From CAYIFA01 sp964362625 (GTDB lineage Bacteria; Patescibacteriota; Minisyncoccia; 1-14-0-10-42-19): 14,405 bases of DNA. How positions within the stretch are numbered: the first letter of the stretch is position 1; each line of letters begins with the position of its first letter. The position numbers and the translations under genes are program-made. The notes beneath the pieces are model-generated. The model was not told where the DNA came from. It was given only the letters and a program-made list of their open reading frames with translations, and searched no databases. Shown piece after piece: positions 1 to 5,182 of this stretch. The DNA lies in NCBI GenBank assembly GCA_964362625.1, contig CAYIFA010000023.1, positions 1 to 14,405 of the forward strand. Reading direction: 5' to 3'.

Positions 1-2
1 AA

Positions 3-170
3 GCTCAGGGCGAGCCGGTTTGGTATGCGGTATCTTCAAATCATCTAATGGGGGCGCGGGGTGCGCCGGTTAACGGATTTTCAATAAAACAAGAGGACTC
101 GTATTCATGGCTTGAAGGAATTGAACCAGTCGCCCGCGCCGGGTATTCAATATTCATCTATAAATTCTAG
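3..170 (+). CDS. C-terminal fragment of a protein, possibly a membrane glycosyltransferase (partial, 5' end outside window)
   Basis: An open frame runs from the left edge to a TAG at 168-170, giving 55 codons of a gene that begins outside the window. The visible end contains EPVWYAVSSNHLMG and, at the terminus, YSWLEGIEPVARAGYSIFIYKF in two adjacent pieces. From memory, a final 'YxWL...P...GYSIxIY' pattern closes many ArnT/PMT-like membrane glycosyltransferases of Patescibacteria, where it is the end of the extracytoplasmic C-terminal domain. No catalytic motif lies in the fragment, so the family assignment is an inference from the tail alone. The other two frames stop early. A tRNA promoter begins 4 nt after the stop. 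Confidence 0.5.
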   Translation, partial: AQGEPVWYAVSSNHLMGARGAPVNGFSIKQEDSYSWLEGIEPVARAGYSIFIYKF

Positions 171-173
171 AAG

Positions 174-202
174 TTGAATCCGTCATAAATTTGTGATATA
201 AA
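174..202 (+). promoter_or_regulatory. sigma70-type promoter for the tRNA-Lys locus
   Basis: TTGAAT (174-179), a 17-nt spacer, then TATAAA (197-202). A start about 7 nt downstream falls at 209-210, the first base of the truncated tRNA-Lys copy. The intact tRNA-Lys at 300 has no comparable promoter directly before it, so both are probably on one transcript. This is read from consensus match only. Confidence 0.6.
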
Positions 203-209
203 TAACAAA

Positions 210-267
210 CCGCCCATAGCTCAGCTGGTAGACCTGCCTGCCGGCAGGCAGGGCAGCTCCCTTTTAA
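210..267 (+). pseudogene. truncated tRNA-Lys 5' half interrupted by a palindrome
   Basis: Bases 210-232 match the first 23 nt of the intact tRNA-Lys (300-322) with one difference. Bases 253-267 match intact positions 323-337 with one difference. The two blocks are split by a 20-bp palindrome (233-252) inserted in the 3' strand of the D stem, between GA and GC of the GAGC stem strand. Similarity ends after the anticodon loop CTTTTAA; the anticodon-stem 3' strand, T arm and acceptor 3' strand are absent. The copy cannot fold as a tRNA, but it lies directly behind the promoter at 174-202 and is probably transcribed. It could be a slippage duplication later hit by the palindrome. Confidence 0.75.
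233..252. repeat. 20-bp perfect palindrome inserted in the tRNA-Lys half copy
   Basis: CCTGCCTGCC is followed by its exact reverse complement GGCAGGCAGG. It interrupts an otherwise recognisable D stem, which shows it is an insertion. From memory, palindromes of this composition are scattered through Patescibacteria genomes; copy number here was not checked. Confidence 0.8.
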
Positions 268-299
268 ATAGAATGGATTAAAAACATCTTTAATAATAT

Positions 300-375
300 C
301 CGCCCATAGCTCAGTTGGTAGAGCAACTCCCTTTTAAGGAGATGGTCCCAGGTTCGAATCCTGGTGGGCGGACCA
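300..375 (+). tRNA. tRNA-Lys (anticodon UUU), CCA encoded
   Basis: The cloverleaf is complete. The acceptor CCGCCCA (300-306) pairs with TGGGCGG (365-371). The D stem is GCTC/GAGC. The anticodon loop CTTTTAA (331-337) carries TTT at 333-335. The variable loop has 5 nt, the T stem is CCAGG/CCTGG with loop TTCGAAT, the discriminator is A372 and CCA is encoded at 373-375. The first anticodon-stem pair (A326/A342) is a mismatch. UUU-anticodon tRNA-Lys is a known substrate for U34 thiolation by MnmA, which is encoded at 9607-10842. It is probably transcribed from the promoter at 174-202 together with the truncated copy. Confidence 0.95.
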
Positions 376-399
376 AACTTGATTAAATTGAATCCGTCC

Positions 400-422
400 A
401 AAAAAGACAGCATAGCCGTCTT
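400..422 (-). terminator. intrinsic terminator (minus strand)
   Basis: On the minus strand an 8-bp stem, AAGACGGC/GCTGTCTT with one G-U pair and loop TAT, runs directly into a T run. The wobble pair would be a C/A mismatch on the plus strand, so the RNA is minus-sense. It ends minus-strand transcription 25 nt short of the oppositely oriented tRNA-Lys. Confidence 0.65.
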
Positions 423-521
423 GACACACTGCAAAGTCCACGAAACCGGCCGTAATGACGACACGCGATATGCGGATGTTTCTGAATAAAGGCAGAAAGA
501 GGCGTTCTTGAAAATAGGAAA

Positions 522-544
522 GCCAGTTGTTTGAGACAACTGGC
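522..544 (-). terminator. hairpin terminator downstream of the small membrane protein gene
   Basis: A perfect 9-bp stem, GCCAGTTGT/ACAACTGGC with a 5-nt loop, lies 18 nt after the stop codon of the 55-aa gene on the minus strand. It is followed on that strand by TTTCCTATTTTC, a weak T tract. It may be an incomplete terminator backed up by the stronger one at 400-422. Confidence 0.5.
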
Positions 545-562
545 AAACCCCTGTTGTGGATA

Positions 563-730
563 CTATTCCTTCCTTGTGGCGACAGCAGACATCAGGGAGA
601 GGACGGCGAAGGTGATGCCGTATCCCACCCAAGCCAGCACCCTCTCTGTGCTGTCTGCTGAAAGAGCGAGGAACGGCGCTGGCAGGGCCATACCGCCAAA
701 GAGGGGGCGCGTAATTCTGTAGAGCTTCAT
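563..730 (-). CDS. small membrane protein, 55 aa, unknown function
   Basis: An ATG at 728-730 opens a 55-residue frame ending in TAG at 563-565. A strong Shine-Dalgarno, AAGGAGG, lies 6 nt before the ATG (737-743). A sigma70 promoter lies at 804-832 and two hairpins follow the gene, so this is a complete stand-alone unit. The protein has a basic N-terminus (MKLYRITRP), a hydrophobic stretch at about residues 9-25, a short acidic loop (ADSTER) and a second hydrophobic segment at about 31-51, ending TRKE. This suggests a two-helix hairpin with both ends cytoplasmic. Codon use differs from the neighbours: all its leucines are CTN codons and GCC, GTC and GGC are frequent, which may mark horizontal transfer. 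I recognise no family. Confidence 0.7.
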   Translation of the reverse strand: MKLYRITRPLFGGMALPAPFLALSADSTERVLAWVGYGITFAVLSLMSAVATRKE

Positions 731-803
731 CTGAATCCTCCTTCTTAGGTTGTGTTAGAACCGCTTGGAAAGTGGCACCTTACCACTTCCAGATTCTGCT
801 GTA

Positions 804-832
804 AGTTTAGCATATTATGCTCTATATGTCAA
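804..832 (-). promoter_or_regulatory. sigma70 promoter of the 55-aa membrane protein gene
   Basis: On the minus strand: TTGACA (827-832, perfect), a 17-nt spacer, TAAACT (804-809). The predicted start is near 797, giving a leader of about 65 nt with an imperfect GGAAGTGG/CCACTTTCC hairpin (about 759-782). The same -10 hexamer TAAACT occurs in the second infA promoter. Confidence 0.75.
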
Positions 833-888
833 TAGCGGATCCATCGCGGCTATTTTTGAAATCGAGCAAGTATGTCTGCGGTGCTCAA

Positions 889-1329
889 CTAGCGTTTTGA
901 CCACTGCGGAGCTTTTCTTGCTTTCTTTAATCCGAACTTACGGCGCTCTTTGGCGCGGGGATCTCGTTTTAAGAAGCCGGCTTTTTTTAATTTTTTACGG
1001 TAATCAGCAACATCTTTTACGAGTGCCCGCGAAATCGCATGCCGCAATGCTTCGGCTTGCGCGTTAATACCTCCGCCATGAATCCTGGCGGAGACACTAT
1101 ACTTATTATCGGCTTTTACTTTTTCAAAAGCGTCGGCAACGACCTTCCTCAAAATCTGCGTAAATAAATATTTCTCAAGGGGCCGCCCATTGATTTCGAA
1201 AGTGGTATTACTACTTCCATTTTTCCGCCACAGACGAACCCGCGCTACGGCGGTTTTTCTCCGACCGACTGCCTCAATATATTTCTCTTCCGGCTCGATT
1301 ACATTATCTTTTTTTAGCAAAACAACCAT
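889..1329 (-). CDS. rpsI: 30S ribosomal protein S9
   Basis: This 146-residue protein matches uS9, a 30S head protein whose C-terminal tail reaches the P-site tRNA. Diagnostic blocks are EAVGRRKTAVARVRL near residue 20, NGRPLEKYL, the GGGINAQAEALRHAISRAL helix and the basic tail ending KAPQWSKR. It is slightly longer than E. coli S9 (130 aa) because of an N-terminal extension (MVVLLKKDNVIEPEEKY). It is the last gene of the operon and starts 5 nt after rplM. AAGGG lies about 11 nt before the ATG as a weak Shine-Dalgarno. No clear terminator follows before the promoter of the 55-aa gene, so some read-through is possible. Confidence 0.95.
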   Translation of the reverse strand: MVVLLKKDNVIEPEEKYIEAVGRRKTAVARVRLWRKNGSSNTTFEINGRPLEKYLFTQILRKVVADAFEKVKADNKYSVSARIHGGGINAQAEALRHAISRALVKDVADYRKKLKKAGFLKRDPRAKERRKFGLKKARKAPQWSKR

Positions 1330-1334
1330 AATTT

Positions 1335-1688
1335 TCAGCCCTTAACCCGCAGGTTTCTAATAATTTGTTTACGCAAACGGTTTTTTGGCAGCATGCCCCA
1401 AATGGTTTTTCTGACCACGCTCGCCGGATTTTTTAAAAATTGTTCGCTCATTTTTACCTCATGAAGCCCGGAATGATAGCCGCTATATCTTTTATAGCGC
1501 TTAACCGCGAATTTTTTTCCGCTGAACCGAATCTGCGCGGCATTTATTATCTCTACAATTCTTGCTTCTTTTTGATGCCGCAAAAATGTCGGGCTCGATT
1601 TGCCCAGCAACTCGGCTGCGGCGAGCGTTGAAATCCGACCCAATGCCTGATCTTTGGCATCTATTATTATTGATTTTTTTTCACCCAT
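1335..1688 (-). CDS. rplM: 50S ribosomal protein L13
   Basis: At 117 residues this is uL13, an early-assembling 50S protein that binds 23S rRNA. Recognisable blocks are IIDAKDQALGRISTLAAAELLGK at the N-terminus (in overlapping parts), KRYKRYSGYHSGLHEV in the middle and VVRKTIWGMLPKNRLRKQ near the end. The last matches the bacterial 'AVRGMLPKNPLGR' segment. It is about 25 residues shorter than E. coli L13 (142 aa), missing mainly the C-terminal tail, in keeping with reduced CPR ribosomal proteins. It starts 3 nt after rplQ and is probably translationally coupled to it. As in most bacteria, rplM is directly followed by rpsI. Confidence 0.95.
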   Translation of the reverse strand: MGEKKSIIIDAKDQALGRISTLAAAELLGKSSPTFLRHQKEARIVEIINAAQIRFSGKKFAVKRYKRYSGYHSGLHEVKMSEQFLKNPASVVRKTIWGMLPKNRLRKQIIRNLRVKG

Positions 1689-1691
1689 ATT

Positions 1692-2078
1692 TTAAACCAA
1701 TTCCATAATAACCATGGCAGAATTATCGCTTCTGCTTGCTGATTTTTTTAAAATCCTGGTATAGCCGCCCGATCGCTCGGAATAACGCGGCGCAATTGTT
1801 TCGAATAATTTCTTAGATGCAGTGAGACCTAAAGACGCTGATACTCTCCGGCGACCGGAAAGACCGCTTGCGCGGCCGGAGCCGCTTTGATGAATCGAGG
1901 ACCCGCCGCTTTTAGCAGTAGTAATCATCTTCTCAATAATTGGCTGGACTGCTTTGGCTTTCGCGCGGGTGGTCTCTATCTTGTCATATAAAACCAAAGA
2001 TCGCGCGATGCCATTAAGTAGGGCGCGGCGTTTTCCGGCTTTTCTTTTTAAAATTTTATTCTTGTTATTATGGCGCAT
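1692..2078 (-). CDS. rplQ: 50S ribosomal protein L17
   Basis: The 128-residue protein is bL17, located at the peptide exit-tunnel side of the 50S subunit. It starts MRHNNKNKILKRKAGKRRAL, the usual 'R...LGR...HR.ALL.N' region, continues with SLVLYDKIETTRAKAK and ends with RYSERSGGYTRILK and MVIMELV. The middle (about residues 57-80) is serine/glycine-rich and of low complexity compared with relatives. It lies 23 nt after rpoA, the usual alpha-operon order. The sequence GGGAG sits only 1 nt before the ATG, too close for a normal Shine-Dalgarno. Confidence 0.95.
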   Translation of the reverse strand: MRHNNKNKILKRKAGKRRALLNGIARSLVLYDKIETTRAKAKAVQPIIEKMITTAKSGGSSIHQSGSGRASGLSGRRRVSASLGLTASKKLFETIAPRYSERSGGYTRILKKSASRSDNSAMVIMELV

Positions 2079-2101
2079 ACTCCCGTTAATACAAAATATT
2101 C

Positions 2102-3088
2102 CTATTTTTTCAATTCCAAACCGAATCGCGAAAGCGACTCCCCAATGTCAGCAATGGCCTTCTCCCCAATGCCCTCCAAAGCTAAAAGGTCTTCCGGCTT
2201 CTTCTTGACTAATCCTCCGACTGTCCGGATACCCGCCTGCGTAAGCGAGTTAAAAACACGTACTGATAAATTTAAATCCTCGATTCTGGTCTTAAAGGCA
2301 TCCGCCGAACCAGCGATATTATCTCTTTCAGAATCAGCTAGGGCACCTTCAGGAATCCCAATGTTCGGCGCGGCAACCGGCTCTGCTGCGGATTCTGGTT
2401 CAACAAATCCAACTATCGCCTTGAGCCCGCCGATCATGTTCTTAATCGCATCTTCCAGGGCCTTGCGCGGAGTTATGGTGCCGTCAGTTTGAATCGTAAG
2501 CCGCAGACGGTTGAAGTCGGTTCTATCGCCTACCCGCATGTTTTCTATTTCATAATTTACTCTGCGTACCGGAGTGAAAACAGCGTCAAGCACGATGGCC
2601 CCGACCGGAACCTTCTCTTTCTCGATTTCTTCCCTGGGGACATACCCCAAACCGCGCTCCACCATTGCTTCAATAGTAAGCTCTTTTTTCTTGTCAGTGA
2701 CAGTCGCAATCAACAAATCGGGATTCATGACTTCAAGCTGGGTAGGAACTTTAAAATCAGAAGCATGAATCTCTCTAACGCCTTTTATTTCCGCTTTTAT
2801 TGTTTGTGGTTCGTCAGAAAACATTTTAATGCGGACCTGTTTAAGATTTAAAATAATGTTTATAATATCCTCCTTTACCCCATCTAACGCGGAAAATTCA
2901 TGTTCAACGCCGCTGATGGTAACTTTGGTAATCGCGGTTCCCGGCAAAGAGGAAAGAAGCATTCGGCGCAAACTGTTGCCAAAAGTGTGGCCGTAGCCAG
3001 GATACAAACCATCTATCTCGTAAACCCCCTTTTCGTTATCTTCTTCTATAACACGCGGCTTAGATGGCAAAATTATTGAATAATCCAT
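2102..3088 (-). CDS. rpoA: DNA-directed RNA polymerase subunit alpha
   Basis: The 328-residue protein has both domains of the RNAP alpha subunit. The N-terminal assembly domain includes the dimerisation block GNSLRRMLLSSLPG (about residues 37-50). The C-terminal domain starts near residue 265 and has the helix-hairpin-helix region LEGIGEKAIADIGESL. By alignment with E. coli alpha-CTD, the UP-element contacts R265, N268, G296 and K298 correspond to R277, N280, G308 and K310 and are kept; S299 is alanine. The enzyme can therefore probably read AT-rich upstream elements. A variable linker of about 30 residues (about 235-264) joins the domains. The gene starts 11 nt after rpsD with no Shine-Dalgarno, only an A/T-rich stretch. 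Confidence 0.97.
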   Translation of the reverse strand: MDYSIILPSKPRVIEEDNEKGVYEIDGLYPGYGHTFGNSLRRMLLSSLPGTAITKVTISGVEHEFSALDGVKEDIINIILNLKQVRIKMFSDEPQTIKAEIKGVREIHASDFKVPTQLEVMNPDLLIATVTDKKKELTIEAMVERGLGYVPREEIEKEKVPVGAIVLDAVFTPVRRVNYEIENMRVGDRTDFNRLRLTIQTDGTITPRKALEDAIKNMIGGLKAIVGFVEPESAAEPVAAPNIGIPEGALADSERDNIAGSADAFKTRIEDLNLSVRVFNSLTQAGIRTVGGLVKKKPEDLLALEGIGEKAIADIGESLSRFGLELKK

Positions 3089-3099
3089 TATATTTTTTA

Positions 3100-3723
3100 T
3101 TAACGTGAATAAAACTCAACGACCGCATTAATATTGCCTGCTAAATTGATAGATGACGCTTGCGGTCTGCCTTTTATTAAACCTGATATATTTTCTTTGT
3201 CAAGTTCTAACCAATCGGGTGCAACATACTTTTTAAGCGATATACCCAAATCGCGGGTAAAACCTTTTTGCCGGCTCCCCGGCCTAATGGCCACCCGGTC
3301 ACCAACTTTTACCTGATAAGAAGGAATGGTCATCTTACGGTCGTTTACCAAAATATGTCCGTGCGAAACTAATTGGCGGGCGAACTTCCGGGATTTCGTG
3401 AAATTCAGCCGATAAACTACATTATCAAGCCGGCTCTCGAGCGCCCCAATAAGATTTTGAGTGCTCGACCGGCCCTTGGCGGCCATGGATTTGACAACAT
3501 AGTTTTTAAACTGTCGTTCACGAAGCCCGTAAGTGAACTTTACAATCTGCTTGTCCCGAAGCTGACGAGCAAAGTCGCTCATTGGACCGCCAGACCAGCC
3601 CATGCCCCTCCGTCCTTTGCCCGGAGTTTTGCCTGGCGGATACGGCTTACGAGCTATAGCGCATCTGGTTTTACCGCATATTGAAACACCGAGTCGTCTA
3701 CATTTTTTGCAAGTTAGTTTCAT
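3100..3723 (-). CDS. rpsD: 30S ribosomal protein S4 (zinc-type N-terminus)
   Basis: The 207-residue protein is uS4, a primary 16S rRNA-binding protein that nucleates 30S body assembly. Four cysteines at residues 5, 8, 16 and 21 (CKKC...C....C) match the zinc-binding 'C+' form known from Thermus S4. The usual MGRYxGP leader is missing. KPYPPGKTPG, YGLRERQFKNYV and the S4 RNA-binding domain (about residues 90-155, with SRLDNVVYRL and RQLVSHGHILVNDRKM) follow. It lies 19 nt after rpsK; the ATG is preceded by A/T-rich sequence and no Shine-Dalgarno. S4 autoregulates the alpha operon in E. coli; whether it does so here cannot be seen. Confidence 0.96.
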   Translation of the reverse strand: MKLTCKKCRRLGVSICGKTRCAIARKPYPPGKTPGKGRRGMGWSGGPMSDFARQLRDKQIVKFTYGLRERQFKNYVVKSMAAKGRSSTQNLIGALESRLDNVVYRLNFTKSRKFARQLVSHGHILVNDRKMTIPSYQVKVGDRVAIRPGSRQKGFTRDLGISLKKYVAPDWLELDKENISGLIKGRPQASSINLAGNINAVVEFYSR

Positions 3724-3732
3724 TTTTTAAAT

Positions 3733-3748
3733 GTTTAAATATTTAAAC
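3733..3748. repeat. 16-bp AT palindrome across the rpsK stop codon
   Basis: GTTTAAATATTTAAAC is a perfect palindrome that contains the rpsK TAA and lies 9 nt before the rpsD start. A related ATTTAAATATT stretch precedes the rpsM start (about 4650-4660), and TTTAAATATC lies beside the rpsM stop (about 4250-4259). It could keep the ribosome-binding region of rpsD open or fold into a weak stem; no function is demonstrated. Confidence 0.5.
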
Positions 3749-4177
3749 TCGCCGTGTCTTAGGCGGCCGCGGCCCATTGTGCGGCACAGGGGTCACATCC
3801 CGAATTGAATTAATATTAATTCCGCTTGAAACAAATGATCGTATTGCCGACTCCCGGCCGGCGCCTATTCCCTTAATAATCAACTCAACATTCTCGAGGC
3901 CGATAATTTTAGCTTTTTCGAGCAGCAGCTCTGCAACCTTGGAAGACGCGTAGGGAGTGCCCTTTCTAGTACCTTTAAACCCCAACGCGCCGGCCGAAGA
4001 CCAAATAATAGTATCGCCCTTCTGATTCGCAAGCGTCATCATGGTGTTGTTATAGGTTGACTGAATGTAAACTTTCCCGCTTTCCAGCTTTTTTTTAGGC
4101 AAACGGGATAATGCCCGATTTTTTAATTCGGCATCCATCCCCCCGCCTTTGCCGCCGGCGATGCGTTTTTTACCCAT
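3743..4177 (-). CDS. rpsK: 30S ribosomal protein S11
   Basis: The 144-residue protein is uS11, part of the 30S platform near the E site. It has the blocks GKVYIQSTYNNTMMTLAN, WSSAGALGFKGTRKGTPYAS, GIGAGRESAIRS and the C-terminal DVTPVPHNGPRPPKTRRV, all typical. An N-terminal extension of about 30 residues (GGKGGGMDAELKNRALS) is lysine/glycine-rich. The start is separated from the rpsM stop by 80 nt, the longest gap in this operon, which contains a palindromic repeat. No Shine-Dalgarno is visible before the ATG. Confidence 0.96.
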   Translation of the reverse strand: MGKKRIAGGKGGGMDAELKNRALSRLPKKKLESGKVYIQSTYNNTMMTLANQKGDTIIWSSAGALGFKGTRKGTPYASSKVAELLLEKAKIIGLENVELIIKGIGAGRESAIRSFVSSGININSIRDVTPVPHNGPRPPKTRRV

Positions 4178-4187
4178 AATTGATCAA

Positions 4188-4231
4188 ATTCGAAATTCGA
4201 ATACCCGCTTCGCCATAGCTTCAGCGAGGCG
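4188..4231. repeat. intergenic palindromic repeat between rpsM and rpsK
   Basis: Two elements lie in the 80-nt spacer. The first is a 15-nt palindrome, ATTCGAA-A-TTCGAAT (4188-4202). The second is an 8-bp hairpin, CGCTTCGC (4206-4213) pairing with GCGAGGCG (4224-4231), with one G-T wobble and a 10-nt loop. From memory, 'GCTTCGC..AGCTTCAGCGAGGC' and 'TTCGAAATTCGAA' motifs are recurrent in Patescibacteria intergenic regions; this was not searched. Confidence 0.6.
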
Positions 4232-4257
4232 AGTCGAAATCCGAAAAAATTTAAATA

Positions 4258-4644
4258 TCACTTTTTGTCTAATTTTCTTTTACCCGACCCCATAGTTTTG
4301 CGAACATTGCCGCGGCGAGTCCGCGAATTGGTTTTTGTGCGCTGGCCTCTGACCGGCAGTCCCCGCAAATGACGAACCCCGCGATAGGCCTTGATGTCTT
4401 TTAATCGCTTGATGTTCCCGGAAATTTCCCGGCGTAAATCTCCTTCAACGCTGAACTTCCCCTCAATTTCATTTTTTAGACGGTTTAACTCCGCGGAAGT
4501 AAGGTCTTTCACTCGTTTGTTCTTATCAATCCCGGCCGACTGGGCGATATCACGAGAACGCGAAATACCAACTCCGTATATATATGGAAGAGCATATTCA
4601 ACTTTTTTATTGTCCGGGATTTCGGTCCCAACTATACGAACCAC
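4258..4644 (-). CDS. rpsM: 30S ribosomal protein S13
   Basis: The 128-residue protein is uS13, which bridges the 30S head to the 50S subunit and contacts P-site tRNA. It begins MVRIVGTEIPDNKKVEYAL and YIYGVGISRS, matching the bacterial S13 N-terminus, so the start is a GTG at 4642-4644. The helix-two-turn-helix region (IKAYRGVRHLRGLPVRGQRT) and the basic tail with TKTNSRTRRGNVRKT follow. It lies 25 nt after rpmJ. The region before the GTG is A/T-rich (ending AATAAAAA) with no Shine-Dalgarno. Confidence 0.96.
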   Translation of the reverse strand: MVRIVGTEIPDNKKVEYALPYIYGVGISRSRDIAQSAGIDKNKRVKDLTSAELNRLKNEIEGKFSVEGDLRREISGNIKRLKDIKAYRGVRHLRGLPVRGQRTKTNSRTRRGNVRKTMGSGKRKLDKK

Positions 4645-4669
4645 TTTTTATTTAAATATTTAATATTTT

Positions 4670-4783
4670 CTAACCTTGCCGTTGATTATGCTTCGGGACT
4701 TTACAAATAACGCGCACCCGGCCTTTGCGGCGAACCACCTTGCAATCATTGCAGATCTTTTTTACCGATGATCGAACTTTCAT
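4670..4783 (-). CDS. rpmJ: 50S ribosomal protein L36
   Basis: A 37-residue frame from ATG at 4781-4783 to TAG at 4670-4672. The protein begins MKVRSSVKKICNDCKVVRRK and continues GRVRVICKVPKHNQRQG. Cysteines 11, 14 and 27 and histidine 32 form the C-C-C-H zinc ribbon of bL36. Length (37-38 aa) and sequence match the family closely. Its ATG overlaps the infA TGA in a 4-base ATGA, so translation is probably coupled to infA. The order infA-rpmJ-rpsM is the usual bacterial one. Confidence 0.97.
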   Translation of the reverse strand: MKVRSSVKKICNDCKVVRRKGRVRVICKVPKHNQRQG

Positions 4784-5013
4784 AGCCGTTGAATAATTTT
4801 AGCGCGTTCTGGATTATACTCATCCATCTCGATTTTAACCCGGTCTCCAACCAAAACCTTTATATGATGCAAACGCATCTTGCCGGACATGTGCGCAAGC
4901 ACCCGCTTACCTTCGTCTATTTCTACACGAAACATAGTGTTAGGCAAAGCGTTTGTAACTAAACCAATTTTGATCTCCTTTGCTTGGCTTTGACCGGAAT
5001 GTTCATCCCGCAT
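4780..5013 (-). CDS. infA: translation initiation factor IF-1
   Basis: The 77-residue protein is IF-1, a single OB-fold that binds the 30S A site during initiation. The core has GLVTNALPNTMFRVEIDEGK, LAHMSGKMRLHHIKVLVGDR and the final VKIEMDEYNPERAKI, all typical. The N-terminus (MRDEHSGQSQAKEIK) is a few residues longer than E. coli IF-1. It is the first gene of the ribosomal operon, with two promoters upstream (5079-5107 and 5150-5178) and a leader without a clear Shine-Dalgarno. The usual upstream genes secY, adk and map are not here; the operon is split at infA. Confidence 0.96.
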   Translation of the reverse strand: MRDEHSGQSQAKEIKIGLVTNALPNTMFRVEIDEGKRVLAHMSGKMRLHHIKVLVGDRVKIEMDEYNPERAKIIQRL

Positions 5014-5078
5014 TGTTGAAATATAAATAATTTGCTATATCCTAAACACGCAAGGGGCCTTCTTGCAATATAAAAGGT

Positions 5079-5107
5079 AGTTTAAGTAAATCAAACACCA
5101 AAGTCAA
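5079..5107 (-). promoter_or_regulatory. promoter P2 of the infA-ribosomal operon
   Basis: On the minus strand: TTGACT (5102-5107), a 17-nt spacer, TAAACT (5079-5084). The predicted start is near 5072, about 58 nt before the infA ATG. It lies 43 nt downstream of P1. Confidence 0.65.
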
Positions 5108-5149
5108 CGGAATTTGGCTAAAACTAAGTCTTTTTTGCCGTATTTAAGC

Positions 5150-5178
5150 ATTATAACACAAAAATATACGAAGGTCAA
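5150..5178 (-). promoter_or_regulatory. promoter P1 of the infA-ribosomal operon
   Basis: On the minus strand: TTGACC (5173-5178), a 17-nt spacer, TATAAT (5150-5155, perfect). It begins 5 nt after the stop codon of the baseplate-J-like gene. Leader length would be about 130 nt to the infA ATG. Confidence 0.75.
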
Positions 5179-5182
5179 ATTT

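Noticed and set aside
334..546. Minus-strand open frame of 70 codons ending HQDSNLGPSP
   Set aside because: The end is the well-known antisense-tRNA artefact. The start lies just upstream of the 522-544 hairpin, and the frame runs through the 400-422 terminator.
264..632. Minus-strand open frame of 122 codons across the tRNA-Lys region
   Set aside because: It contains RIRTWDHLLKRELLYQLSYG, a typical false translation of an antisense tRNA gene, and it crosses two terminator hairpins.
531..722. Plus-strand open frame of 63 codons
   Set aside because: It is antisense to the 55-aa gene, which has a clear promoter and Shine-Dalgarno; the plus frame has neither.
831..857. Plus-strand hairpin AATAGC/GCTATT followed by T residues
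   Set aside because: There is no plus-strand gene upstream, and it overlaps the -35 box of the minus promoter; probably chance.
5050..5066. Small hairpin GCAAG/CTTGC in the infA leader
   Set aside because: Only 5 bp with a 7-nt loop; too weak to claim a riboswitch or attenuator.
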